The notes under the pieces were generated by a model. The model was not told where the DNA came from. It saw only the letters and a program-made list of their open reading frames with translations, and ran no database searches. From Lutjanus erythropterus (Eukaryota; Chordata; Actinopteri; Lutjaniformes; Lutjanidae): a DNA stretch of 64,000 bases. Positions 22,291 to 33,400 of this stretch are shown here, in pieces (positions within the stretch are counted from its first letter, which is position 1; every line of letters starts with the position of its first letter). Made by a program: the position numbers and the translations under genes. The DNA is taken from assembly GCA_020091685.1 (NCBI GenBank), contig CM034607.1, positions 5,003,130 to 5,067,129 of the forward strand, read 5' to 3'.

Positions 22291-23199
22291 AAATGAAAAA
22301 TGTAAAAGCAGCTGTCGCTTTTTTATAAGTTAGTGGACTGATTTGCCTCATCTTTGTGTGTCTTTAGAACACGGTGGAAACGTAAACAACAATGGGCTGA
22401 AGATACCTTTTAGTTCCCTCAATAGTAATTCTAGGTACTTTGGGTGGAAACATGTCTTTTGTCTGTATGTTCTTTGGTGTTGGTCAGGTGTAGAATTAGC
22501 TTATCAGAACTTTTTCAGAAGAAGCTGCAGATGCTGGAAATCAGGTTGATGAGTGTGGTGAAACTGAACCAAAACAGTAAAGTAAACAGTAAAACCAAAA
22601 CAATGAGCTAAAAGACGCTCCGTAGAGCTGAGGGGACTGAATCTCTGGATTCATCATTACTAGTGACCCCCATCACATTACAGATTTGATTGTAATAATA
22701 GTAATAAATAATCAGTAATAAAAAATATTGATTAGAGTCTTGTATTCTTAACTAGGAAACCAATGTCTCCACCAAAAAGGGTGTGGTGCTTCACTGTTCA
22801 CATACAGTCCTCCTGGACATTCTTGTTTTTTAACACCATGCTTCATACATGACAACAGTACTGAGAAATACCCCTAGCTCTCCTTGTTTGCTGGCTTTGT
22901 TCCACAATTAGTGTGTGAATGAATCATCCTGAAGGGCTGATTTTTTTTTTTTTTTTTTTTTTCATGACGCTGTTGCTGCTCTTGTTTTCACCGGGGTGAT
23001 AATGATGAGGAACAGGAGTTATTAATACACACATTTCCTTTGGGGGCTCAGTCTCACAGTCAAAGCGGAAGTCGACAGTGCTCCGGGTGGGTTTCACAAG
23101 CTGCCCACGATCACATTGGTCGCTGGGTTTTTAGTCAATAAGAAGTGAGGATTAATGGTTGTCATGTTTTGGTTGACTGGGTATTTCTAAACATTTTAT
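22291..23199. other. Gene-free stretch
   Basis: Contains a 22-nt poly-T at 22941-22962. TTCTAGGTACTTTGGGTGGAAAC near 22430 resembles the preceding transposon's arm, so a second decayed copy may be present. No gene. Confidence 0.4.
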
Positions 23200-23850
23200 T
23201 TTAAGACTGATGATTGAAAGGGATGATTCAGATTATCTGAAGAGGAGTCACGTGAGATATTATTGATGGTCAGTGTATTAGCTACAGTAGATGACAGTCT
23301 TCCTGCCCCCAGTCTGGAGAAGCAGTTTAAGTTTACACTGTAGAATATTTTCACTGCTTTACTTTGCCACCAGACAGCCTTTTCTGACAGAAAACTGCCA
23401 TTATAGAGGCCAAATATCACTCTCTCCAAACCAACCAAACTCCACAGGCGAAATGAGCAATTTTGCCTCACAGAATAGAAGAACTCCTGCTCTGCTGCTA
23501 CCTCGATTGGTTAGTTTTTTTTGTGTGTTTTTATGTTACTTTGGTGAATGCGAATTATCCTTTAAAACAATGCAGTCACACAATAACACAAATAACCTAA
23601 CAATCTGAGGCAGTGGTAGACCAGCAACTCCTTTGTTCTATGAGGTAAAATTACTGATTTTGCCAGTGAAGTTTAGATGGTTTGGAGAGAGAGATATTTG
23701 ACTTATATAACCGCTGTAAAGACTCAGAGACTTTTAAAAACCTCTTTCTCTCTGCTGTCAGAAAAAATACATAAAAAACCAATGATCAATTGCCTATTTT
23801 TAGTATGCTTAAAAGCCTGCAAATACACACTAATTTTGGTTTAAAAATGG
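23200..23850. repeat. Family F foldback element, copy 1
   Basis: Left half: GGTCAGTGTATTAGCTACAG, CCCCAGTCTGGAGAAGCAG, TCTCTCCAAACCAACCAAAC, AGCAATTTTGCCTCACAGAA. Right half (about 23570-23710), inverted: GAGGTAAAATTACTGATTTT, GGTTTGGAGAGAGAGATATT. The hairpin centre is near 23550-23565. The 105- and 91-codon frames that cover it are artefacts. I recognise the sequence as a common teleost repeat. Partial copies: 23860 and 58925. Confidence 0.75.
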
Positions 23851-23859
23851 TATAAACAA

Positions 23860-24345
23860 TGCATGGCTGCAGACAGGGTCAGCAGCAAAATGTATTTTAG
23901 TCACTTTCAAAAGGTCCACTTAAAAGAAATCAACATCAGTTTAAGTGTATGCTGTATGTAGAATATTTTAAACACTTTATTTTGCTGTCAGACAGCCTTT
24001 TCTGATGGGGAAATTGCCATTATATGAGCTAAATATTTGTCTCTCCAAACCAACCAAACTCCATAGGTGAAATCAGTAATTTTATCTCACAGAACACAGG
24101 AGTTTCTGGTCTACCGCTGCCTCAAGCTGTTAGTGTATTTGTGTTATTATGTGACTTCCATGAATCCAAACTATCCTTTTGAAACAACAAGGTCGCACAA
24201 TAACACAGATCAAATTAGCAGTAGACCAGCAACTCCTGTATGCTATGACATAAAATGATTGATTTTGCCAATGAAGTTTGGTTAGTTTGGAAAGAGCGAT
24301 ATTTGGCTTACATAACAGCGGATTCCCCTCAGAAAACATTGTCTG
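23860..24345. repeat. Family F foldback element, copy 2 (tandem)
   Basis: Repeats copy 1: TGCTGTCAGACAGCCTTTTC, TCTCCAAACCAACCAAACTC, AATCAGTAATTTTATCTCAC. Then the inverted arm ATGACATAAAATGATTGATT, GTTAGTTTGGAAAGAGCGAT at about 24240-24305. The centre is near 24170. Both copies lie head-to-tail, each being itself a large hairpin. Confidence 0.75.
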
Positions 24346-25434
24346 ATGATGAAGTAAAGCAGTGGAAATAGTCTAAATATAGTGCGCAAGGATCAATGGC
24401 TTATTTTTAGTGGGTTTATCCATGTTTAAAAAACATACACACATATACGTGCTAATCTTGGTGTATAAACAATATATGGATAGCATCTCATACAGCCCCA
24501 CTACAAATAATGTGAAGTATCCCTTTGAATTAATTTCAACTACAACTTTAAACAAACCATGAATGTCAGCTGGGTGTTGTATCAAGCTTAAGTGAGTCAA
24601 AATAGTCTTGTAGCTTTTATGATTAAGCTTAACAAGAGCAAAGATCAAACAGAAAGTGCTAAAATAAAATTGGAAGTCGCAGCTAACAATCACATCAGGG
24701 AGCATTAAGGACCACTGTTTCCTCTAAACAGACTAGGTTGGCGTCTAATAATTCATCATTTAATAGAGAGTAATATCTTGTCAGTCAATATCCGCTGTTC
24801 CAGTCTGTGCTCAGACATTAAGAGGAATATTTGTCAGATTACAGAGGCAGAGTTTTGATTGTTTGCCGAACAGAGGCCCCTGAAGAAAACCGTCTATTTT
24901 TTTTGATGTTGTCCTCATTACAGTGACTGATGAGGAAACATCCCAAAGTAAACACATGTCCATTTGGCTGAAGGATCCCTGCTGTTGTTCTTCTAAACAA
25001 CCCCCCCTCCCCTCCTGGCTCCTATTTCCCAGTGCATTGTGGGATGACAAATAAACAAGTCCAGGCGGAGGAGGAGTCCAATGTTCAGCCTCCACAACAG
25101 GGATCTGTGGCAGAGTGTTTCTCAAAGCCAGCTGAAGCACCCGAGCTGAGTCACTCGGACTGTGAATCAGCCCACACGCTCCGAAAGACAACATGTCATT
25201 CTGAACACATCTGTGTGTCCAGGCAACACAAGACATAATACGTCCATATACACTTAAAGACTGTAACTGTTTGATCCCTGTGAGGAAACCTTGAGGCTGC
25301 AGGAACACATAGTACCAAAACAGGGAAAAGAAAGAAACACACAACTAAATAAAAGTAGAAAATAATATAAGAACATGCACATCATGAGCACAGCAGTGTA
25401 TTGCTGCCATGCCAAGAAAATAAAAGATCATGTT
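24346..25434. other. Gene-free stretch
   Basis: The longest open frame in the window lies here on the minus strand (177 codons, 24811-25344). It has no domain I recognise, and the residues around its Cys and Pro-rich middle look unstructured. Splice-bounded exon signals were not evident. Left as non-coding. Confidence 0.4.
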
Positions 25435-25610
25435 ATAGTGTGAAAAGTGTTATAACATGATGTTTTTCATGTTATAACAAGATATTTTTATGAATATACT
25501 TTTATTTTGTTATAACACAAATTATAACATATAACATTTCATGTTTTTATGTGATAACATCTTGTTATTACATATAATGTTCACATTACAATGTGATAAA
25601 TATTTGATAG
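25435..25610. repeat. AT-rich block of TTATAACATGA palindromic motifs
   Basis: A perfect 12-bp hairpin GTTATAACATGA / TCATGTTATAAC with a 6-nt loop lies at 25449-25478. The same GTTATAAC and ATAACAT motifs recur irregularly to about 25600. Not a fixed-period tandem array. Confidence 0.65.
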
Positions 25611-25729
25611 GATTTTATGCTGTAACAAAAACCGGTTCATTCCACTGATTCCATGAATTCCAGTTTTGATCTGTCCTGTACACGGCTGCATGCCCTCACT
25701 ATCAGAGGCGTTTCATCAGCAGAGTGTTT

Positions 25730-26165
25730 TGGCTACCTGATCATGTTGAGATTTTGGTGTGGTTCCTCTGACTTCCTGACTTGGAATCAAGCTCAGGGGG
25801 CGTTCCAGTTGAAATTTCCAACTGGGAACTTCCCAATTTCCCAGTTAAAATGGAATGCCCCATATGTTCCCCATCCTAGTGACAATGAGAGCAGCCATAC
25901 ATCATGTCCCACAACCGCGCCCCACTATAGGTGAAAATAAGTGATACTACTGAGTAAATGACATGCGTGCCGATTTTGTCTGTAGATCAAAATCAATCAG
26001 AAAAGAATCTTGGTGATGGTGTAACTAAAGTTCTTATTGTGAAAAAATATGATCCTACCATAAAACACCTGCTTTTAGAATGGAGTTTGGTTCTACAGTC
26101 CCAAATGATCAAAATAAAGTGTCTTAACAGTATAAATTCAATAAATCAGACTGAAAGGACCCTTA
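25730..26165 (+). repeat. Family B interspersed repeat, copy 1
   Basis: GGTTCCTCTGACTTCCTGA, GCGTTCCAGTTGAAATTTCC, GAGAGCAGCCATACATCATG, GTGAAAAAATATGATCCTAC, GAATGGAGTTTGG and GTCTTAACA all recur in order at 28190-28680. The GGGCGTTCCAGTTGAAATTT block is a familiar teleost repeat. A 93- and a 91-codon frame in it have no domain. Confidence 0.8.
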
Positions 26166-26211
26166 ATTTTTTTTTCTATGCCATAACGTTGACTGTTGAT
26201 CAGCAACTGCC

Positions 26212-26255
26212 AGCAATTGCTAACTGGCACTAAACACAAAGCTGAGGCTGCTGGG
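26212..26255 (+). repeat. Family E fragment
   Basis: TTGCTAACTGGCACTAAACA and CAAAGCTGAGGCTGCTGGG match the segment of family E that normally precedes the part present at 8990. Confidence 0.45.
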
Positions 26256-27969
26256 TGTTACGTGCTGCAGTGTGTGTTGATGTCTGTGCTCTCCTGTACT
26301 CAGGTACTGCTGCCCCTCCCCCTCGTTGCAGCTGCAGTTAATCCACAATCGGGGCCTCGTGCTTGAAAGCAGGGAGTCTGCAGCTGAACGGGGCCACTGG
26401 GCCATTCAGCAGACGACAGTGTGCATGTCTGCAGTCAAGTCCTGTGCTGGCAGGATAGACTTGCTTGCTTGTTGTTGTGTTTGTTAGCATGTGTCTTGCT
26501 AGCCTCCCTGCTGGCTAGCAAAAACACATTCGTTGTCTGTGTTTAATGCGTTTTGCTAGCCTCACTAGCTAGCAAAGACACTAGTTGTTTGATTAATATT
26601 TGACCTTAATTTTGTTTGAACGTGATTTATTAGTAGAAAGAACCTTTGTTTGCACTTTTGTCTCAGTTTTCCCTCCTTCCTCTTTGCCTGGTTACTTTTA
26701 ATTAATGTTACACAATATGGTCGTAACAATGGGAATATGAAAATATAGAAAGAAGAGAGATGTAAAAATGAGCTTTTTTCCACAACATGACGTTATATAT
26801 GAAACACTGGCATGCAAATGGAAAATATGCAAAAAGAAACACAAATGCATGCATGCCTTACATAACAGGTTAATATAAAGGCAAATGTGAACTGATAGCA
26901 TAGAAACATATGGTACATTTACATTAACAAGCCCCTGCAGTACATATACAAGGACTTTTGTACAGAACAACATATTCCAGTTGCAGAAACAGTTGTGTCT
27001 TACATATCTTGTGAATGTTTTAAACTAGGGCTCTAGCAGTTCTCAAATAATAACACAAACTTTAAATTCCCAGTGGGAGTCAGCCCTGCTGCTTCAGCAC
27101 ACTGTCACCATGGCGATCCCTGGGGAAAGGTCATGAGCTGGCCGGCCAGGATGTTTGAAGGTCTGCAGATTGGCTATTGATGCTGATGACACGAGACTCG
27201 CTGGCACATACTGGTCATCCTTCAGCTGGCTCACTTTCAAACTTTGCTCTTTCAGAGGATCATTTTCACGAAGCTCCTCAGCTCCCCGCTTGATGCTTCC
27301 ACTGAACCCTGATAGGCGAATGTTTTTGGAACAAAGCTGCTAAGAGCTGACATTCAGTTTCCCTAAACTGGCATTTTTATGTCAAAAACGATGAAAATTG
27401 AAACTCTCCATTTAAACACATGAAATTCTATTAGGTGAGTTATCAGCTCCTCGTGTGCAATTACAGTTCTGTGAAGAGCACTTGTGGTCCATTTAAAAAC
27501 AGTAGAAAACATTACCCAAATTTTACAAGTGTTTAGTTAACAAGACACATCTGCCCACTTAGCACTCTCTCATTTATTTCTGTGCAGAGTGCACATTTTA
27601 TCATTCCCATCAATATGTGAAAAACCTTCATTTCAGACATTAAACACATTTGTTTAAACTTTTTCCATCACATGTTCATTAAAAAGCTCTGGTAACAGAT
27701 ATCTGAGCTTTTACTTGTGCAGGTAAAAAAATACATTAGACATTTTAGAAAATGGTTGCTGAAAATGTGAAAAGACTGAGAAGTATGTAGCACTGAATCG
27801 AGGAGTTAAACTGTTTTTCACAATTTCACAAAATCTGTGTTCAGGATTTTTTGAGGGACCTGAAACGGGGCTCGCTGACGTGTCAGAACCATGGACCCCC
27901 AATAAGTCCCACGAACAGACACACAAACAACGACACCTCCCCCTCTCCTCACCCTCCTTAACAGTCGGT
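26256..27969. other. Gene-free stretch of about 1.7 kb
   Basis: Two small hairpins built on TTGCTAGC...GCTAGCAA at 26497-26522 and 26552-26576 are the only structure. 27060-27350 is less AT-rich and could be a conserved element, but nothing in it is diagnostic. Confidence 0.4.
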
Positions 27970-28130
27970 TCCAAACGTACCATCAGTGACTCTCAGTCCA
28001 AATCAGTCCAGCAGTTCACTTCAGCTCACTTCAGTTCCAACAACCCGACACAGAAGAAAAAAAATACCATCCTGTCACCGTCCTCTGGCTCTGGTGGCTC
28101 AAACATGTCTGGAAATGTCCAATAAAGCTG
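27970..28130 (+). repeat. Family C interspersed repeat, copy 2
   Basis: GTCCAGCAGTTCACTTCAGC, TTCAGTTCCAACAACCCGAC, CCTCTGGCTCTGGTGG and CAAACATGTCTGG match 9767-10065 (reverse) and 28690-28950 (direct). Confidence 0.8.
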
Positions 28131-28189
28131 CTAGAAAGAGCTAAAGAATTGTGTATTACTACAGATTGCATAGACTGTTGATGCATAGA

Positions 28190-28680
28190 GCAGCCATCTT
28201 GGATTTTGAGGTCAATGTTGCTGAGGTTCCTCTGACTTCCTGAGTTGGAATTTCAACTTCAGGGGGTGTTCCAGTTGAAATTTCCAACCGGGAGAAATTC
28301 CAAATTCCTAGTTCAAATTGAACACACCATAAGTTCACCCTTTGAACTAATGAGGGTGACAGCAGCCATATGTCATGTAACACGACCCCACCCTGCTTTG
28401 GGTGAAAACAAACATTGTAAAAGCCCCCAGTCAGTATGTGTGTTAGCAGCAAACGTTAGTTAATGATGCTAAATGACATCCATCGATTGTGTCTGTAAAA
28501 CCAGGTGAATCAGAAAACAGTCTTTTTGATGGCACAAGTAAAGTTTTCACTGTGAAAAAATATGATCCTATCATAAAACACCTACTTTTAGAGTGGAGTT
28601 TGGTCCAACAGTACCAAAACAGAAAAAATAATTGTCTTAACAATATAAAAAGTGACAGATGTCTGAAATACATTACCCAA
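28190..28680 (+). repeat. Family B interspersed repeat, copy 2
   Basis: Same order of blocks as 25730-26165 (TTCCTCTGACTTCCTGAG, GTGTTCCAGTTGAAATTTCC, GTGAAAAAATATGATCCTAT, GAGTGGAGTTTGGT). It sits between two family C copies. Confidence 0.8.
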
Positions 28681-28689
28681 AGCTTCATT

Positions 28690-28950
28690 AAGGCAGTTGT
28701 ATATGTCAGCAGTTCACTTCAGCTGATTTCAGTTCCAACAACGCGACACAGAAGAAAAAAAACAACATACTTTCCTGTCACTGTCCTCTGGCTCTGGTGG
28801 CTCAAACATGTCTGGACATGTCCAGTTAAGCTGTTAGATGGAGCGTCCATGTTTCAGGTGATTTTCAGGTCATAGAGGTGTTTGACACTGAGACTGCAGA
28901 GCGGACATGTCCCCACTGTGTCAGTGCAGAAAAAATGCTAATTTTTTCAT
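28690..28950 (+). repeat. Family C interspersed repeat, copy 3
   Basis: CAGCAGTTCACTTCAGCTG, GACACAGAAGAAAAAAAAC, CTGGCTCTGGTGGCTCAAAC, GGACATGTCC and CCACTGTGTCAGTGC match copies 1 and 2. It is the longest of the three on its distal side. Confidence 0.8.
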
Positions 28951-30371
28951 GATTTTGAGACATAATTTTTGGACATGTGCATTGTTCAAATTATGAGGAG
29001 GGCATGAGCTCCCCTCAAAGTTTACTTTGAGACATTTAGTGGGAGCTCAAAAATGTTGTTCATTTACCTTGTTACAGATAATATTTCATTTTTAAATTTT
29101 CCTTAAACGGCACAAGAAGGCTCTTTATTTATCGCTGAAAAACACAAGTTTGTGAGATTCTTGAAGGGATGTGAATGAGAGGCAGAAAAGCATCACCCCC
29201 CCAGCTGATTTCATGATTTTTATGTTTTTTAATTTTGCTTTAATTATACAGATTTTTAAAACAATAGCCATATGTTGTTGTTGTGTAGCATCTATTAAAT
29301 GTTACTGACAATATTAACTGCCTGTAGTAGTAGCTACTGTAACAGCAGATGCTTTGCACAGTAACCCCTGACATGTTTTAGTAGCGGCGCGCACCAGAAA
29401 ACAGGGCTCCCATGAAAGCCACTGTGTAATTCGAAAAACTGGACATGATGTCACTACTGCACAACACTTTGTGTCCTGACCACCAACTTCTGACAAGTTT
29501 AAATAGCACAGGCCATTCAACGTATAAGGATACACATCCACCGATGCCGCCATGTGCTGCGTACCACGCCAGCCCAACATAAAACTGTCAGATTCACACG
29601 CTGACAGTAATGAAGCAAAGGTCTGGTTGTGCATAATCAAAGCCGAGAAAATCAACTTGACTCCCAAACACACTCTGCTCACTGTTCTCATCCAACAGAG
29701 GCAGAACAGTCACCTCTCATTAGACATGCAGGTATCACACACCACCAAAATACATACATCACAGCGGGGAACGCAGCGCTCAGGGTTTGCTATTGATTGC
29801 AGTGGGTTAGATTAGTTTGAATGTTTACATTTCTAAGCCTGGTATTACAAGACTGACTTGGTTGTGTTAGTGTGCTGAAGGCTGCATGAAGGTTATGGAA
29901 ATTTACTGTCAAACACCATCAAAATTACATGAGAAAACACTTTTTGCTGTACAGGAGTTGAGGTGTAAATGTTATTTCTGTCTATTATAGGAAGAAGAAT
30001 CAAATTTCCCAGCCATCATGCCAGTGATTCAGATACATACAGCCAGAGGTCACTGCCAAATTGATAGAAATTATTCAAACTACCAGAATGCTATCTTTGA
30101 GTGGGGCAGTTCATTCCTGACCTTGGATACAGAAGATAACAAAACAATCTACACAAGATCCTCTTACACAAAACAACAATGATCATGGTCAGGTGTTTAT
30201 CTTGAGTGCAGTGTCACAAGCTGGTTGTCATGCTTTGTTATTGTTTATGCTGTCACCTGATCTTGCAGTAAGTATCAGCTGATTGTAGCAAAGTGATGGT
30301 CATGTGACATGATGTAGACATATGTTTTATAAATCAAGTTAATCCAACTTCTGGCTATGAAGCCTCAGAGT
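28951..30371. other. Gene-free stretch of about 1.4 kb
   Basis: A 125-codon reverse frame (29314-29691) and an 87-codon forward frame overlap, with no domain in either. 29340-29560 is mildly GC-richer. No repeat recognised. Confidence 0.4.
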
Positions 30372-30799
30372 TATTCATTTTTTCATTTGACAGCGCAATT
30401 TTCCCAGAAGCGTCTCTCCGCTCTGCTTCATATACGCACCAAGTCTATTTTTGACAAATGTCACGTCAATTAGCACACAGCAGATCGAACGGGCAGGAAG
30501 TCAGCAACAGAAAAGGCAGGGAGAATCCAATTAATTTTCAAAATAAAAGACCACATGCAGACTCACGATCATAAAGACAGACACAAAAAAAATGTAACCA
30601 TGTAGCCTGTTTATCCATGGTAGAAACACAAAGAGCAAGGACAGAGGACCTAATCAACAAAATCTGAACAAGTTAACATAATCAGGCAGGTAAAACGCAA
30701 GGCTGCTGAAATGCTTCTGAACTGCTGCTGGTGGAAGGATGGGCGGTGGACGGATCAGAACCGCAGCGCAGTCATGCCGTGTTTGGTGGAATCAACCGC
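30372..30799 (+). mobile_element. Decayed Harbinger MITE, copy 1
   Basis: Aligns along its length with the intact copy at 51810-52354: CAGATCGAACGGGCAGGAAG, ATTTTCAAAATAAAAGACC, GCCTGTTTATCCATGGTAGA, ACACAAAGAGCAAGGAC, GAACCGCAGCGCAG. Many CpGs of the other copy are TpG or CpA here, and the terminal CACCAGGCGCG is barely recognisable, so this copy is older. Family A begins immediately at its right end. Confidence 0.75.
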
Positions 30800-31320
30800 A
30801 TCAATGCTAATCAAAATACTCCTTTTTAAACCAGAATTCTTATTTAGTTTTGATTTAGAAGGGCTACAGAGTCAACACATCTGATAGCAATATTATTTAA
30901 TGAATTTGTCAAAAAATAGAAAGTTTACCAGTGCTTGAGCAGTATTCCCGCCTTTTTTTTTAACCAGGAAGTGAGACAGGGGTCCTTAGAGTATACCTAA
31001 CCCTTTTTATGCCTGATTAAATTATGTTTTTGTAAAAATCGGACGGAATCAGTAGAAATCTGGGACACAAGTTTATGGGCCAACATTTTAATAAAAAAAA
31101 AAGAACAATTTTAAAACAAAGATGATTATCATAGCTCATTTTTGTACCTGTGTTATCAGTAGGTATTGTTACTTTTGAGATTGTGAAGGATTTTGACACA
31201 TTTTTAAATTGTTTGAAGTTGTGAATTCTTGTTTGGGACAGGAGTGCTTTCTGGAACAGAGCAAGTTTAGAAATGATTAAAAAAAACATTTCTTGAATTA
31301 CATATATTTCATATATGCAA
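30800..31320 (+). repeat. Family A repeat, copy 3
   Basis: AATGCTAATCAAAATACTCC, TTTGATTTAGAAGGGCTACA, GTGCTTGAGCAGTATTCCCG, AGGAAGTGAGACAGGGGTCC, TTATGCCTGATTAAATTATG and GAGCAAGTTTAGAAATG. A 105-codon reverse frame over it is not conserved in the other copies. Confidence 0.85.
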
Positions 31321-31599
31321 ATCCCAATAGTCAAGAATGGGCTGGCTGTTGCAGAACCTAATTGGACAACATTTTTATAGTTTCATCTTTTGCTCTTATT
31401 CAAGTTAGGACTGAATGATAGAGCTGAAAAATGTATGATGATAGAGAAGTTTCATATTGGTCCATATAGATAATTATTTATCATGTAAGCTGTGACTGGT
31501 GACATGTTGTGTAGTCCAAAACGTGGAAGTGGTTGAGTTTGTTGTGTTACTGGTCTTGATCGGGACTGTTTTCCTGCACAGTTTACATACAGTGGTCCA
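31321..31599. other. Unassigned stretch
   Basis: Nothing recognised. Confidence 0.35.
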
Positions 31600-31880
31600 T
31601 TGATTCATTCATTCATCCATCAGGCAGGAGACTGAAAAGGTCCTCTCCCCTCTAACTCTTTGCAGCTCCTCCTGGGTGATCCCGAGGCGCTCCCGGGTCA
31701 GATGAGAGATGTAATCCCTCCAGCGAGGTCTGGGTCTACCGCGGGGTCTCCTCCCAGAAAACCCTCGAAGGTAGACGTCCAGGAGGCCTCCTAATCAGAA
31801 GTTCAAACCACCTCAGCTGGATCTTTTTGACACGAAGGAGAAATTGTCCCCCGGATGTCCGAGCTCCTCACGCTCTGCCA
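31600..31880 (-). pseudogene. 3' fragment of a LINE reverse-transcriptase ORF with (TTCA)n tail
   Basis: On the minus strand, 31790 down to about 31650 translates to a segment containing GRRPRGRPRPRWRDYISHL then RERLGI. Just upstream, LRWFELLIRRPPGRLP lies in a different frame. The pattern is the C-terminal end of a non-LTR retrotransposon polyprotein (consensus-like LRWFGH...R.P.GR and GRRPRGRPRTRWRDY). The frames are offset, so the copy is a broken pseudogene. The element ends at a short ATTCATTCATTCATC run (31602-31617), as expected for CR1/L2-type 3' ends. Family not determined. Confidence 0.65.
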
Positions 31881-32175
31881 GTTGTCCGACAACAACAAGC
31901 AGCTTCCATTCTGGTGAGCTGATCTGTCCTTTTTTTTTATTCACAGCTCCCTCTCTGTCTGCACACATTTTCTCACTCCACTGTTTCTGTGGTTGTGTCA
32001 CAGGTCAATGGTACAACCGAGCAACACACCGGTTAAATGACTGGCTCTGATTGTTATGTTTTACTGCCGTTAGCAGACTGAAATATCTTATGATGGCTGC
32101 CATAAAATTGTGCACATATTTGTTCCCTTGAGTATGAATACCTTTGCTATCTTGCACGGTGCTTGCACTTGCAGT
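31881..32175. other. Unassigned stretch
   Basis: 62- and 68-codon frames at 31813-32050 partly overlap the LINE fragment and have no domain. Confidence 0.35.
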
Positions 32176-32240
32176 TTGTCCAAATCTTTGGTTTTATAAG
32201 CAAACACCTGCAAAACTAATGACACTGCCTTCAGTTTTCG
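32176..32240 (-). repeat. Family E fragment (reverse)
   Basis: GTCCAAATCTTTGGTTTTAT and ACACCTGCAAAACTAATGAC match the minus strand of the common teleost family E repeat. Confidence 0.5.
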
Positions 32241-33237
32241 AAGAAGTACTCAGGTCCGCCACTTAATCCACTCCAGTAAAACCAGCTAATCATCTAAAAT
32301 GCTTATCCAAGGCATACTCAAAGTAAATTGAAAGTTGTTTTGAAACCATGTGGAGTGCATGCATGGTTTGGGTCTCTTTTGAAAGGTAACCCTGAAGTTT
32401 TTTCCCCCACCAGCCAGAATCGCTTTAAGTGCTTCTGGTGCTGAGAAATAGATATTTTAACACACAGGAGTAGAAGTTTTTCATAGCTGGAAAACACAAT
32501 GGGACCACAGCATTTAGCCTTGCCTGGTCCCAAGGTCAAAGGTGACAATAATGCAGGAAGTGGAACATGTATTTTTTTTAAGGGTATGTCTGTGCGTTTT
32601 CTTTTTTTCAAAAACCCTGCATTATAGTAAGTGAAGCATAAAAACTACTGATGAAACTACACTGTGTGCATTTAAAGATGTCAAACGAGTGCTACGGTGA
32701 AAAACTGCGTCTTCATGTGGACCAGATTTCATGATATGATTTTGGAGAAAGGCCTTCACACTTATCAATGTTGATGCATGAACAAATTAGCAGTATTATT
32801 TAAAAAATATGCGCTTTGTGATGCAGTGACGTTGCAGACGCATTTTAGCCAATGAAAAGAGTGTCAATACCAGCAGCCAGGCGGTCATTTTGACCGTCAA
32901 ATTTATATGGACAATAACTTAGTTTAATTAAAAGATACAATACTGTTGATACCTGACTTTTCCTTGTATTTTCATTTAAAATGTTTTCATATAAATTACA
33001 CAAAAGGCAAAGAAAATGTGATCATTTTTACCTTTTTTCAACCAAAAGCAGTCATATTAACCACATGGAAATTGCAGCTGTTATACTGTTCATTTTTGCA
33101 CAGCTGGAGATGCATCTTGGTTGCTTAGCAACTATCATTGTCTCTGTCAACAAAACCTAACAAGTGGTCTCGATTATCAATATCCTGACATTAAAATACA
33201 AATAATGAATTAATCAGACCCAATTCAAAATAAAATA
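32241..33237. other. Gene-free stretch
   Basis: A small palindrome CGGTCATTTTGACCG lies at 32881-32895, reminiscent of piggyBac-type MITE termini, but no partner end was found. A 97-codon reverse frame (32318-32611) has no domain. Confidence 0.4.
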
Positions 33238-33400
33238 GGGGAGACCAGGGACAGTTGTAACAATTCTCAGCACCTATAACTCACTGAATTTTTGTGTTAA
33301 AGTGCTCAAATTTTGAAACAGTGTACCCTTACTATTACAAATAGCTGTTTGTTTTAGTTTTGTACTCTTTTCCCATAAGCTGTGATTATGTTTTGTGATG
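33238..33400 (+). repeat. Fragment of a GGGGAGACCAGGG-type repeat terminus
   Basis: GGGGAGACCAGGGACAGTTG then TAACAATTC resembles the end of a teleost DNA element (GGGGGAGACCGGGGCNAGTTG). No opposite end found. Confidence 0.3.

Noticed and set aside
24811-25344. 177-codon minus-strand frame, among the longest in the window
   Set aside because: No domain, signal or repeat-coded protein was recognisable and no supporting splice or promoter context was seen; such a frame is expected by chance in 64 kb on two strands.
32881-32895. CGGTCATTTTGACCG palindrome as a piggyBac-type terminus
   Set aside because: A single 15-bp palindrome without a second end or TTAA flanks is insufficient.
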